Source: Methylobacterium sp. (GTDB lineage Bacteria > Pseudomonadota > Alphaproteobacteria > Rhizobiales > Beijerinckiaceae). From it: DNA of 38,809 nucleotides. The position numbers and the translations under genes are program-made. Every line of letters starts with the position of its first letter. Within the stretch, counting starts at the first letter, position 1. The stretch spans positions 1 through 38,809 of the forward strand of contig PNLY01000052.1 in the NCBI GenBank assembly GCA_013823325.1, given 5' to 3'. Below, piece after piece: positions 18,552-26,871 of this stretch. The notes below the pieces were generated by a model. The model was not told the DNA's origin. It did not search any database and saw nothing but the letters and a program-made list of their open reading frames with translations.

Positions 18552-18576
18552 CCGAAAAGTGGATTCCACTTTTCGG
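18552..18576. repeat. 25-bp palindrome with 12-bp arms between the two DUF900 genes
   Basis: CCGAAAAGTGGA pairs perfectly with TCCACTTTTCGG around a single central T. It lies in the 144-bp gap between tandem paralogues. Palindromes with this CCGAAAAGTGG core are, from memory, widely scattered in Hyphomicrobiales genomes, so I take it as a dispersed repeat which may also form a stable hairpin in the transcript. No U-run follows on either strand. Confidence 0.65.
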
Positions 18577-18601
18577 AACAGCCTGACGCATTGAACAACG
18601 G

Positions 18602-19726
18602 CTACTCGTCGCGCGCGGCGAAGGATGGCGAGGCCTTTGAGTCGAGCCCAAGCATGCCGCTGCTCGTGCTGCCATCGAGACCATCGTCGCTGAGCCGCTT
18701 GCCGATCATTTGAACGATGCGCGGTGTCGTCGCGAACTTGCCGTGATTGTAGTCGTCGCTGCTGCGGTCTTTCGAGAGATCGATGATCTGCGCACCGGCG
18801 CGCTTGAGGTCGGCGACGGTATCAGTGTCATTCTCCGAAATCGCCCCAAGCCTTTTCTTGTCCCCGGCGAACTGGCGCGAGAAATCGAGCGCCCGATCAT
18901 CCGAAGAAACGAAGACGGTGACCGGCCGTTTGATCGCGGCGAGCTGGGTCTTGAAGACGTCGAGATCGATATCAGGGGCCGCCAGCATGACGTTGCGCAG
19001 CTTGCCGCCGAAGCTGCCATCACCGCGGATCGCCGCCTGGCGCAGCGTCTCGACCGTCAGCAGCGTCCCCATCGAATGGGCGAGGATATCGAAGCGATTG
19101 GCGCCGAGATCGCGGGCGATGACGCGCAGACCGGTCTCCAGAGCGTCGCGGGAGAAATCGGCGCTGTCGCGGTCGTAAGGATAGGCGAAGAGTTGCGCCC
19201 GCGACGGCCAGGTGAACAGCACCGGCACGCCCTTGAAGCCGGAATCGGTGACGATCTGGGCGAAACGGAAGGCAGCGTCCGCGAAATTGGTGTTGTAGCC
19301 GTGGACGAAGACGAGCACTTCGCGGTCCGCCTGCGACCGCGCGGCAACCGCCGTCTTTACCTGTTTCAGCATCTCCGGCTCGGAGAAACGTTCGACCGCC
19401 TGGACGGTGAAATGGCTGGCAGGGTCGCCGGCGCTGGTGACGCTGCCCGGCAGTTCGAGTTGGCCGATCTGATGGGCGCGCGGAACGCTGATGTCGAGAC
19501 GGGCGAAGCCGACCGTGGGGCTGCGCTCGCCGCTGAAGTATTCGGGCTGCGTCGTCATGGCGCGCGAGGTCGCGACGAAGATGCGGACTCTACCGACGGT
19601 GTCCTCGGGCCTCGCCGCCGACACGACCAGCTGGCGTGGCGGGCCGCCGCAGGCGGCGAGCATGAATGACAACAGCGAGACGAGAACGACAAACCGCAAG
19701 CCGGACACGCGACAGGCTCTCCCCAC
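18602..19726 (-). CDS. DUF900 alpha/beta hydrolase lipoprotein (upstream paralogue)
   Basis: This 374-residue protein has a Sec lipoprotein signal: [15 protein letters not shown] with lipobox L23-A-A-C26 and then GGPP. The DUF900 domain repeats the order seen in its neighbour: [72 protein letters not shown] (nucleophile Ser), [29 protein letters not shown] and a His in [11 protein letters not shown]. The C-terminus is Ser/Gly-rich and about 45 residues longer than in the neighbour. The start codon is GTG. It probably acts at the envelope on an ester or lipid; no substrate is known. It is divergent from meaB. Confidence 0.87.
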   Translation of the reverse strand: MGRACRVSGLRFVVLVSLLSFMLAACGGPPRQLVVSAARPEDTVGRVRIFVATSRAMTTQPEYFSGERSPTVGFARLDISVPRAHQIGQLELPGSVTSAGDPASHFTVQAVERFSEPEMLKQVKTAVAARSQADREVLVFVHGYNTNFADAAFRFAQIVTDSGFKGVPVLFTWPSRAQLFAYPYDRDSADFSRDALETGLRVIARDLGANRFDILAHSMGTLLTVETLRQAAIRGDGSFGGKLRNVMLAAPDIDLDVFKTQLAAIKRPVTVFVSSDDRALDFSRQFAGDKKRLGAISENDTDTVADLKRAGAQIIDLSKDRSSDDYNHGKFATTPRIVQMIGKRLSDDGLDGSTSSGMLGLDSKASPSFAARDE

Positions 19727-19834
19727 CCCACGGGACTCGTCTCATTGTCCTCGCCACTTGGCAAGGGCGTGGACGATGCCCCTGCAGCCGAAAGCCTCGC
19801 TTCCGCTGCGGGCGCTCTCTTGCTACCAGCGGGC

Positions 19835-20809
19835 ATGGTCGACCTCACAGCGCTCGGCGATGCGATTCTCAGGGGCGAGCGCGCGGCGCTGGCGCGGGCG
19901 ATCACGCTCGCCGAAAGCCGGCGTGCAGACCATCGCGAACAAGCGCAGGCACTGCTCTCCCGGCTGCTGCCGCACACTGGCAAGGCGATCCGTGTGGGCA
20001 TCACCGGCGTGCCCGGCGTCGGCAAGTCGACGACGATCGACGCGCTCGGCAGCTATCTGACCGGCCAGGGCCACAAGGTCGCGGTGCTCGCCGTCGACCC
20101 GTCCTCGACCCGCAGCGGCGGCTCGATCCTCGGCGACAAGACCCGAATGGCGCAGCTTGCCGTCGACCCGAACGCCTATATCCGGCCCTCGCCCTCCTCC
20201 GGCACGCTGGGCGGCGTCGCGGCCAAGACGCGCGAGACCATGCTGCTCTGCGAAGCCGCCGGCTTCGACGTGATTCTGGTCGAGACGGTCGGGGTCGGCC
20301 AGTCGGAGACGGCGGTCGCCGATCTCACCGATTTCTTCCTCGTGCTGATGCTGCCCAATGCCGGCGACGAATTGCAGGGCATCAAGAAGGGCATCATCGA
20401 GCTCGCCGACATGCTCGCGGTCAACAAGGCCGATGGCGAAGGCGCGACCGCCGCGCGAGCCGCAGCCGCGCAGTACAAGGCGGCGCTGCATATCCTGGCC
20501 CCGACCTCGCCGCTGTGGTCGACGCCGGTGGTGACGATCTCCGGCCTGACCGGCGCCGGCCTCGATGCGCTCTGGGCCAAGATCGAGGAGCACCGGGCCC
20601 GCTTCGAGGCGAAAGGCCTGATCGCCGAGAAGCGCCGGCGGCAGGACGTCAAATGGATCTGGGCAATGGTTCAGGACCGGCTGCAGGCCAAGCTCCGGCA
20701 CGATCCGGCCCTGAAGGCGCGCACGCCAAAGCTGGAGGCAGCCGTCGCCGCAGGCGAGATGGCCCCGACTGCTGCTGCCGACGAGATCGCCAGGGCGCTC
20801 GGCCTGTAA
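19835..20809 (+). CDS. meaB: MeaB, GTPase chaperone of methylmalonyl-CoA mutase
   Basis: This G3E-type P-loop GTPase protects methylmalonyl-CoA mutase from inactivation and gates delivery of adenosylcobalamin. With the ATG at 19835 it has 324 residues: [18 protein letters not shown], Walker [11 protein letters not shown] near residues 58-67, switch and Mg segments [20 protein letters not shown] and [17 protein letters not shown], Walker [11 protein letters not shown] and NKAD for guanine specificity, and the C-terminal dimerisation arm ([11 protein letters not shown]). An in-frame TTG at 19745 would add 30 residues of poor conservation and leave only 18 bp to the divergent lipoprotein gene, so I prefer 19835, although no good ribosome site marks either. 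It lies about 14 kb from mutAB. Confidence 0.92.
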   Translation: MVDLTALGDAILRGERAALARAITLAESRRADHREQAQALLSRLLPHTGKAIRVGITGVPGVGKSTTIDALGSYLTGQGHKVAVLAVDPSSTRSGGSILGDKTRMAQLAVDPNAYIRPSPSSGTLGGVAAKTRETMLLCEAAGFDVILVETVGVGQSETAVADLTDFFLVLMLPNAGDELQGIKKGIIELADMLAVNKADGEGATAARAAAAQYKAALHILAPTSPLWSTPVVTISGLTGAGLDALWAKIEEHRARFEAKGLIAEKRRRQDVKWIWAMVQDRLQAKLRHDPALKARTPKLEAAVAAGEMAPTAAADEIARALGL

Positions 20810-20855
20810 TCGGCGCGGCGCCGGGTCGCGGCATGTCTCTTGAAAGCCCTGCGGC

Positions 20856-22247
20856 ATGATGGAAGCCCCGATGACGTTTTCGCGCCGCGACTGGCTGCGT
20901 ACGGCCCTTTTCGGCACGGTCGCGGCCTCGGCCGGTCCCGCCCTGGCACAGGCGCCGCGTCCGAGCACTCCGGCTCCGCTCGGCACGCTCGGGCTCGAAG
21001 CAGCACAATTCGGCCTGCGCCCCGGCTCCGCCGAGGACCAGTCGCGCCATCTTCAGGCTGCGCTTGTCGAGGCGGTGAAGCGCGACGTGCCGCTGATCGT
21101 CGCACCCGGCCGCTACCGCATCGGCAATGTCGTGCTACCCGAGAATGCCCGCCTGATCGGCGTGCCGGGCGCGACGCAGTTCATCGCCGCGCAGGCCGGG
21201 CCGCTGCTGGTGGCGCGGCGGATCAAGCGCGCCGCCATCTCCGGAATCGTGCTCGACGGGCTCGACATCAAACTCGGCCAGCGCGGCGGCCTGCTCAATG
21301 CCGACGAGGTACTCGACTTCGCGCTGTCCGACTGCGAATTCGCCAATGCCGGCTCGGTCGGGCTGACGCTCAACCGCACAGCCGGCCGCATCGAGCGCAA
21401 CCGCTTCCGCTCGATGCGGGAATCGGCGCTGTTCTCGCTCGATTCACGCGGACTCTCGATCGAGGCCAACACGGTCGAGGATTGCGGCAACAACGGCATC
21501 CAGCTCTGGCGCAGCCAAGCCGGAGACGAGCAGAGCCTGATCCGCGGCAACCGCATCAACCGCATCCGCAACGATGCCGGCGGTGACGGGCCGAACGGCA
21601 ACGGCATCAGCCTTTTCCGCGCCGGCGGCGTCGTGATCGAGGGCAACACATTGCGTGACTGCGCGCTGACCTTCATCCGCAACAACTCCGGCTCGGCCGT
21701 GCAGATCCTCGGCAATCAGGGCAGGCGCTGCGGCGAGACCGCGCTCTACTCGGAATTCGCCTTCGAGGGCGCGATCATCGCCAACAATCTGGTCGAGGAC
21801 TGCGCCCAGGGCGCCAACATCACCAATCTCGACCATGGCGGGCGGCTCTCGGTCTTCGCCAACAACATCGTCCGCAATGCGCAAAAGGGCTTGGCTCCGA
21901 AAGGCAAGGAGCTCGTCGGCGGCATCGGCGTGCATGTCGAGGCGGAAGCTGCGGTGACGGGCAACGTCATCGAGAACGCCAGCGAGATCGGCATCTCGCT
22001 CGGCTGGTCCTGGGCGATGCGCAATCTCGTCGCCACCGGCAATGTCGTCCGGCGCAGCGGGATCGGCATCTCGGTCTCGCTCGTCCCGAAGGAGCGCAAC
22101 GCGCTGATCGCCAATAATGTGATCAGCGAGGCGAAGCTCGGCGCGGTCGTCGGCACGGAATACGGCAAGGTGGTGACCGGCGACTTGACCAAGGGCGACG
22201 ACAAGCGTGCCGCCGGCATCCGGGTCGAAGCCAACTCGGTCGGCTGA
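20856..22247 (+). CDS. TIGR03808-type Tat-exported right-handed beta-helix protein
   Basis: This 463-residue protein has a twin-arginine signal (TFSRRDWLRTALFGTVAAS, then PALAQ). The mature part is a run of parallel beta-helix (PbH1) repeats with phrases such as GIVLDGLDIKL, RIERNRFRSM, SIEANTVEDCGNNGIQLW, VIEGNTLRDC, IIANNLVEDC and LIANNVISEAKLGAV. The layout and the Tat signal match the TIGR03808 family, which is nearly confined to Hyphomicrobiales and has no known function; the fold suggests polysaccharide binding or cleavage in the periplasm. The second in-frame Met at 20871 begins right at the signal and is an alternative start. It follows meaB by 46 bp and may be co-transcribed. It ends 3 bp from the convergent ParB-like gene. 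Confidence 0.87.
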   Translation: MMEAPMTFSRRDWLRTALFGTVAASAGPALAQAPRPSTPAPLGTLGLEAAQFGLRPGSAEDQSRHLQAALVEAVKRDVPLIVAPGRYRIGNVVLPENARLIGVPGATQFIAAQAGPLLVARRIKRAAISGIVLDGLDIKLGQRGGLLNADEVLDFALSDCEFANAGSVGLTLNRTAGRIERNRFRSMRESALFSLDSRGLSIEANTVEDCGNNGIQLWRSQAGDEQSLIRGNRINRIRNDAGGDGPNGNGISLFRAGGVVIEGNTLRDCALTFIRNNSGSAVQILGNQGRRCGETALYSEFAFEGAIIANNLVEDCAQGANITNLDHGGRLSVFANNIVRNAQKGLAPKGKELVGGIGVHVEAEAAVTGNVIENASEIGISLGWSWAMRNLVATGNVVRRSGIGISVSLVPKERNALIANNVISEAKLGAVVGTEYGKVVTGDLTKGDDKRAAGIRVEANSVG

Positions 22248-22250
22248 CGG

Positions 22251-22868
22251 TCAATCGACCGGGCCACACCAGCCCGGCAGATGCTCGGCCTCGCGGGATC
22301 GGGCGAGGTCGAGCGCCTTGCGCAGCGCCTTGGGAAAGAAGCGCCCGACGAGGTCGGCTTTGACGCGCCGGCGCAGGAAATCCGCCCAGAGGAACTCGCT
22401 GAAGGGCGCCTCGATCTTGGCGTAGCCGCCGGCGAGCCGCAGCGCGCCTGCAAGGGAGCGATAGGGATCGTCGACGAGACCGGAGACCTTGCGTGGAATC
22501 TCCTCCCGGCTGCGGCGGCGCCCTTCGGCATCGAAGGGATGCATCCAGCTGCGATTGTCGAGGACGCTCCAGAACTCGTCCCTGTCGAGCCGCGAGAGGT
22601 CGGCGACCTCGGTGGTCAGGACCTGCTGTTCGCCCTCCAGATGCAGGGCGAGGGCGAGGTGATGGTGGTCGATCAGATAGAGGCGCTGCTTCGGGCCGAC
22701 GACGACCGGGACGGCGTGATGGCCAAGAAAGTCGGCGCCCTTCTGCTCGCGTTCGGCCCGCCAATGGATCCGCTTCATCTCGACTTCGCGCATGCCGACG
22801 CTGATCTGCGTCGGCCTGAGCTCCGTGATGGCGACCGGATGCAGGCGCGGTTCGACCGAATAGCTCAT
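22251..22868 (-). CDS. ParB/Srx-fold protein (ParBc_2, PF08857-like)
   Basis: This is a 205-residue soluble protein. Its N-terminal half reads LHPVAITELRPTQISVGMREVEMKR and later RLYLIDHHHLALAL, the counterpart of the IDGHHR motif of the ParB N-terminal/sulfiredoxin fold. The C-terminal half is helical (EFLWADFLRRRV, ALRKALDLARSREAEHLPGW). Members of PF08857 are annotated as putative ParB-like nucleases; the fold also includes CTPases, sulfiredoxin and a free-serine kinase, so the name nuclease is not safe. There is no helix-turn-helix, which speaks against a real partitioning ParB. AGGAGG precedes the ATG, which overlaps the stop of the SulP gene (ATGA), so the two form an operon. Confidence 0.85.
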   Translation of the reverse strand: MSYSVEPRLHPVAITELRPTQISVGMREVEMKRIHWRAEREQKGADFLGHHAVPVVVGPKQRLYLIDHHHLALALHLEGEQQVLTTEVADLSRLDRDEFWSVLDNRSWMHPFDAEGRRRSREEIPRKVSGLVDDPYRSLAGALRLAGGYAKIEAPFSEFLWADFLRRRVKADLVGRFFPKALRKALDLARSREAEHLPGWCGPVD

Positions 22869-24541
22869 GATGCCTCCTTCGCGGTGGGTGCGAGCGCTCT
22901 CACCGCCTCCTCGACGCTGTGGAAGACATGCTCGGCGCCGATGTCTGCGATGACGCCGAAATCTTGCAGTGCCCGCAGCGCGCGCACGGATTCGGCCCGG
23001 GCGATGGCGAAGGTGCCGCCCTGCCTCCGGCAGACTTCCGCCACGGTCAGCAGGCCTTGCGCCGCCGTGTAGTCGATGGCGGGAATGCCGCCGGCATCGA
23101 GGACGAGCAAGATCGGCCTGCGCTCCGCAAGCAGAGCCAGCACGCCGCGCCGGAATATCTCGGCATTGGCGAAGAGCAGCGGGGCCGGAAAGGCGATCAC
23201 CAGCACGCCTTCGACCTGCTCGCCATGGCGGCCGGGTTCGGGCGGCCACCAGATCGTCGTGCCGGGGATGCGCAACTGCTCGATCGGCTCGCTGCGTGTC
23301 GTCATCCAGACGCCGTGCAACAGCGACAGGCCAATCCCGACGGCGACGCCGGTCTCGACCGGCAGCCAGACGATCGCGACCGCAGTGAGCAGCACGAGCG
23401 CGAATTCGGAGCGCGACTGGCCGGCAATCTTGCGGATGATTTCGACGCGGACGATGCGCTGCGCCACGAAGAGCAGCACGCCGGCCAGCGCCGCCACCGG
23501 CACCTGCGCCAGCAGCGAGCCGCCGGCGACCGCGAGCGCGAGCACGAGCAGCGCCGCCGTCGCCGCGGCGAGCTGCGAGCGCCCGCCACTCTCGGCGACG
23601 ACCGCCGTCCGCGGCGGGCTGGCATTGACGGGAAAGGTGCTGGCGAGCCCGGCCAAGAGGTTCGCGGCGCCGAGGCCGATGAAATCGCGGTCGATCCTCG
23701 GCTCGGCGCCGTCGGGATCGCGGAAGGAGCGGCTGACGGTTGCAGTCTGCATCATCACCACCAGCGCAATGACGAGCGCGAGCGGGACGAGACTGCGGAT
23801 ATCGGCCCAGTCGAGTTCGGGCGGCGCGAAGCTCGGCCAGCCGGACGGCACGGCGCCGAGCACGGCAACGCCACGCGCCTCCAGCTTGAAGAGCACAACA
23901 GCCGCCGTCGCTCCCACGAGCGCCAGCAGCGCTCCCGGTACTCGCGGCGCGAAGCGCTCGCACAGGCTCACGATCGCGAGCGTCACGACACCGATGGCCA
24001 GCGAGATCGGATTGACGTTGCCAAGCCCGCGCCAGAGCGCTGAGAGCTGTTCCGCGATGTGATGGCCACCGCCGGGAATGCCGAGCAGGCCAGGCAACTG
24101 CGACACGGCGATATGGACGGCGATGCCGGTGAGGAAGCCGGTCAGCACCGGCACCGACAGGAGATCCGCGATCCAGCCGAGCCTGAGCAGGCCGGCGACG
24201 ACGAGCGCGACACCGATCAGGAGCGCCAGCAGGGTCGCCGAGCCCGCCGGGATCGCACCGCCCGCCGCCAGCGCCGCAAGGCCGCTGACGAAGATCGGCG
24301 TGATCGTCGAATCGGCTCCGGCCGTCAGCAGCCGGCTCGCGCCGAACAGGACAAAGCCGAGTGTCGCGGCGACGAAGGCGTAGAAGCCGACCTGCGGCTC
24401 GAAGCCGCCGAGCCTTGCCGTCGCCATCTGCTCGGGAATAGTGATCGCCGCCAGGGTCAGCCCCGCGAGCAGGTCGCGGCCGAAGGCGCCGGTATGACCC
24501 GGCACGGAAACATTGTCATCTGACGTGGAAGCAGGCGGCAT
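22865..24541 (-). CDS. SulP family anion permease with STAS domain
   Basis: This 558-residue inner-membrane transporter has about 10-14 hydrophobic segments. DLLAGLTLAAITIPEQMATARLGGF is the typical SulP start, and GADSTITPIFVSGLAAL, VPVLTGFLTGIAVHI and FPVNASPPRTAVVAESGGRSQLA follow. The last 110 residues form a cytoplasmic STAS domain (FPAPLLFANAEIFRRGV, LVLDAGGIPAIDYTAAQGLL). In STAS proteins related to SpoIIAA the position after D-Y here (Thr) is the phosphorylatable serine or threonine. Substrates of SulP proteins range from sulfate to bicarbonate and C4-dicarboxylates, so sulfate is only a default. There is no clear ribosome site. It is the first gene of a two-gene operon with the ParB/Srx-fold protein. 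Confidence 0.92.
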   Translation of the reverse strand: MPPASTSDDNVSVPGHTGAFGRDLLAGLTLAAITIPEQMATARLGGFEPQVGFYAFVAATLGFVLFGASRLLTAGADSTITPIFVSGLAALAAGGAIPAGSATLLALLIGVALVVAGLLRLGWIADLLSVPVLTGFLTGIAVHIAVSQLPGLLGIPGGGHHIAEQLSALWRGLGNVNPISLAIGVVTLAIVSLCERFAPRVPGALLALVGATAAVVLFKLEARGVAVLGAVPSGWPSFAPPELDWADIRSLVPLALVIALVVMMQTATVSRSFRDPDGAEPRIDRDFIGLGAANLLAGLASTFPVNASPPRTAVVAESGGRSQLAAATAALLVLALAVAGGSLLAQVPVAALAGVLLFVAQRIVRVEIIRKIAGQSRSEFALVLLTAVAIVWLPVETGVAVGIGLSLLHGVWMTTRSEPIEQLRIPGTTIWWPPEPGRHGEQVEGVLVIAFPAPLLFANAEIFRRGVLALLAERRPILLVLDAGGIPAIDYTAAQGLLTVAEVCRRQGGTFAIARAESVRALRALQDFGVIADIGAEHVFHSVEEAVRALAPTAKEAS

Positions 24542-24592
24542 CGCGCGGGACCGAAGGCGGGCGGCGAACCTCGCGCCACCTCCTGTTCGCCG

Positions 24593-25606
24593 TCAAGCGC
24601 GTGGCCGCAGCGCCTCCGCCGCACGGACGCGGCCGACTTCGATGCCGTTCCAGTTCTTCATGACGGTCTCGCGGAAGGGCGCGAACGCTGCCTCGTCACC
24701 GTCCAGTTGCGGCAGGAAGCGCTCGACCAGCGCGGCCATGGCGATCTCGGTGGCGCGACCTGCACCGTCATCGCATTTCAGCGCGATGCCATAGCCGAGC
24801 TCGGGCAGCGTGCCGCAATAGACGCCCTCCGCGCCGGTCTTGATGAAGGCCCGCGCGCCGAAGACTTCCATGAAGCGGGTATCGAAGCGGCCGGTACCGG
24901 CAACCATGAACGGGTTGGCGGCGACCGCCTCGCGAATGCGTCGCGCAGCCTCGGCGCGCTTGGGCCCGAGGCCATTGCCGGTGCCGAAGCGGGCGAAGCC
25001 GAGCGCCAGCGCCTTCAGCGGCACCGCATAGGTCGGGATCGAGCAGCCATCGGTGCCGGAAAGCTCGACCTTGTGCGCGGCGCCGGTCACCTCTTCCAGC
25101 GCGGCGCGGACCGCCTGCTGCACCTTGTGGCCGGCCTTCACATAGCGGGCGGGGTCCTCGTCGATGCCGCAGGACAGGCAGACGAAGCCGGCATGCTTGC
25201 CCGAGCAATTGTTGTTGAGCGCGCTCGGCTCGCGGCCGGCCTTGGCGAGTGCACGCGCCGCCGCCTCGCCCATCGGCCAGTGCGCGCCGCATTCGAGGCA
25301 GGAGGCATCGCGGCCGGCCTTCTTCAACATGCCGAGCGAAGTCTCCGCATGAAGCTCCTCGCCTGAATGCGAGGAGACCGCCAGCGCAATCTCCGCCGGG
25401 ACCAGTCCGTAGCGATCGGCGGCGCCGCTCTCCAGCAGCGGCAGTGCCTGCAGCGCCTTCACCGCCGAGCGCGGGAAGACCGCACGCTCGACATCCCCCA
25501 GCGAGAGCACCACCGCACCGTCCGCATCGACCACGATGGCCGCGCCGCGATGGCGCGATTCGACCGTGTTGCCACGGGTGACTTCGGCGAGAACGGGATT
25601 GTCCAT
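24593..25606 (-). CDS. L-asparaginase, Rhizobium etli ReAV-like class (PF06089)
   Basis: This 337-residue cytoplasmic enzyme hydrolyses asparagine to aspartate and ammonia. It belongs to the Asparaginase_II (PF06089) class, unrelated to E. coli AnsA/AnsB. The catalytic Ser-Lys tandem is S47-x-x-K50 (FPRSAVKALQ), and the zinc-site residues are C134, K137 and C188 (NNNCSGKHAG and SGTDGCSIPTY). These match one-off the S48/K51/C135/K138/C189 set that I recall for the ReAV structure. VSSHSGEELHAE and CLECGAHWPMGE are further family blocks. The length fits. It is divergent from the formamidase-like gene, with 144 bp between them, and appears monocistronic. Confidence 0.93.
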   Translation of the reverse strand: MDNPVLAEVTRGNTVESRHRGAAIVVDADGAVVLSLGDVERAVFPRSAVKALQALPLLESGAADRYGLVPAEIALAVSSHSGEELHAETSLGMLKKAGRDASCLECGAHWPMGEAAARALAKAGREPSALNNNCSGKHAGFVCLSCGIDEDPARYVKAGHKVQQAVRAALEEVTGAAHKVELSGTDGCSIPTYAVPLKALALGFARFGTGNGLGPKRAEAARRIREAVAANPFMVAGTGRFDTRFMEVFGARAFIKTGAEGVYCGTLPELGYGIALKCDDGAGRATEIAMAALVERFLPQLDGDEAAFAPFRETVMKNWNGIEVGRVRAAEALRPRA

Positions 25607-25750
25607 GATGGGCTCCGGCGCGATCGAGGCCGCGTCTTGTCGCGTTTGTCGCCGCCGCTGTCAAAAGACCTCGACCGGTCGGGTGCGCATGGCGCAAACT
25701 GGTTCCCAACCGAGCCGCCAGCTCCGGCCGCGGCACAGCAAGATCAGGAC

Positions 25751-26578
25751 ATGATGTCTGTCGATTACGAGACCGAATACAACAACCGCGCCCGCGTTCC
25801 CGAGCACCCCGGCATCATCGCCGGCTGGGCCCGCGATGCCGCTGCCTATCGCGAGGTCGCCGTGAGCGAGCGCGGCATTCGCTATGGCGAGGGCCCGCGC
25901 CAGACATATGACCTGTTCAAGCCGGAGGATGTGAAGAGCCAGGCGATCGTGCTGTTCATCCATGGCGGCTACTGGCAGGCGCTCGATCCGAGCCACTTCT
26001 CGCACATGGCGCGCGGATTGAACCTGCTCGGCGTTCCCGTCGCGGTCGTTGGCTACGACCTCTGCCCGCAGGTCGAGGTCGGCCATATCGTCTGGGAGCT
26101 GCAGCAGGCTGCCGCGACGATCTGGCTGCGTTACAATCTGCCGGTGGTCGCGGTGGGGCATTCAGCCGGTGGCCAGCTTTCCGCCTGCCTGCTGGCGACG
26201 GGCTGGAAGAATGTCGATCCGATGCTTCCCGAGCAGATCGTGCCGGCTGCCTACGGCATCTCCGGCCTCTACAATCTCAAGCCGCTGACCGAGACCAGCA
26301 TCAACAAGGCGCTCGGCCTGACGCTGGAGGGCGCCGAGCGCGAAAGCCCGCTGTTCTGGCCGGCGCCGTCCGGGCTCGTCATGGATGCGGTCGTCGGCGG
26401 GGCCGAGAGCGCCGAATACCTGAAGCAGAGCCGTCGGCTGACCGATATCTGGGGCCTGGAAGGCGTGCGGACCCGCTATGAGGAGATCGACGGCGCCAAC
26501 CACTTCACCGTGCTCGATACGCTTCCCGATCCCGAAAGCACCATGACGCGCCGCATCGCCGAACTCGCAGGCGCTTGA
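25751..26578 (+). CDS. Alpha/beta hydrolase, kynurenine formamidase-like
   Basis: This 275-residue hydrolase has the oxyanion motif HGGYW (71-75), the nucleophile elbow GHSAG with S138, and a late His in GANHFTV near residue 250. The motif set and length resemble arylformamidase (N-formylkynurenine hydrolase) and related carbamate/amide esterases. The start has two ATGs (25751 and 25754); AGGA lies just upstream. The coding frame is open far upstream, but that part overlaps the asparaginase gene and is not coding. No kyn genes (kynA, kynU) are nearby, so the substrate is open. The next small gene starts 50 bp downstream and may be co-transcribed. Confidence 0.85.
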   Translation: MMSVDYETEYNNRARVPEHPGIIAGWARDAAAYREVAVSERGIRYGEGPRQTYDLFKPEDVKSQAIVLFIHGGYWQALDPSHFSHMARGLNLLGVPVAVVGYDLCPQVEVGHIVWELQQAAATIWLRYNLPVVAVGHSAGGQLSACLLATGWKNVDPMLPEQIVPAAYGISGLYNLKPLTETSINKALGLTLEGAERESPLFWPAPSGLVMDAVVGGAESAEYLKQSRRLTDIWGLEGVRTRYEEIDGANHFTVLDTLPDPESTMTRRIAELAGA

Positions 26579-26628
26579 CCCGATCGCAGCAGGCTCTATC
26601 CAGAGGCGACAGGATTCCGGAGCGCGCG

Positions 26629-26865
26629 ATGCAGACCTTCTTCGTCGAGATCAAATGCAGGCTCGGCAAGACCTATGAGGTCGCCAGCGAACTCGCCGAC
26701 CGCGAGATCGCCTCGGAAATCTATTCGACCGCCGGGAATTACGACATCCTGGCCAAGTTCCATGTCGCGGCTGACGTCGATATCGGCCACTTCGTCGCCC
26801 AGAAGGTGCAGTCGATCCCCGAGATCGCCGACACCCACACGATCATCACCTTCAAGGCGTTCTGA
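26629..26865 (+). CDS. Stand-alone Lrp/AsnC ligand-binding (RAM) domain protein
   Basis: This 78-residue protein consists only of the alpha/beta RAM domain of Lrp/AsnC regulators (QTFFVEIKCRLGKTYEVASE, YSTAGNYDILAKFHV, IPEIADTHTIITFKAF). No helix-turn-helix is encoded upstream, so it cannot bind DNA by itself. Such orphan RAM proteins occur in many Hyphomicrobiales; they form decamers or dimers and bind amino acids, and could act as ligand sinks or as partners of full-length Lrp proteins. The ATG at 26629 is preferred, with GGAG about 10 bases upstream; an in-frame TTG at 26575 is unlikely. It follows the formamidase-like gene. Confidence 0.87.
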   Translation: MQTFFVEIKCRLGKTYEVASELADREIASEIYSTAGNYDILAKFHVAADVDIGHFVAQKVQSIPEIADTHTIITFKAF

Positions 26866-26871
26866 GGCGCG

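Noticed and set aside
22251..23963. 570-codon open frame on the minus strand extending the ParB-like gene upstream
   Set aside because: The upstream part is Arg/Ala-rich shadow sequence opposite to the proven SulP frame; the real gene starts at 22868 with AGGAGG.
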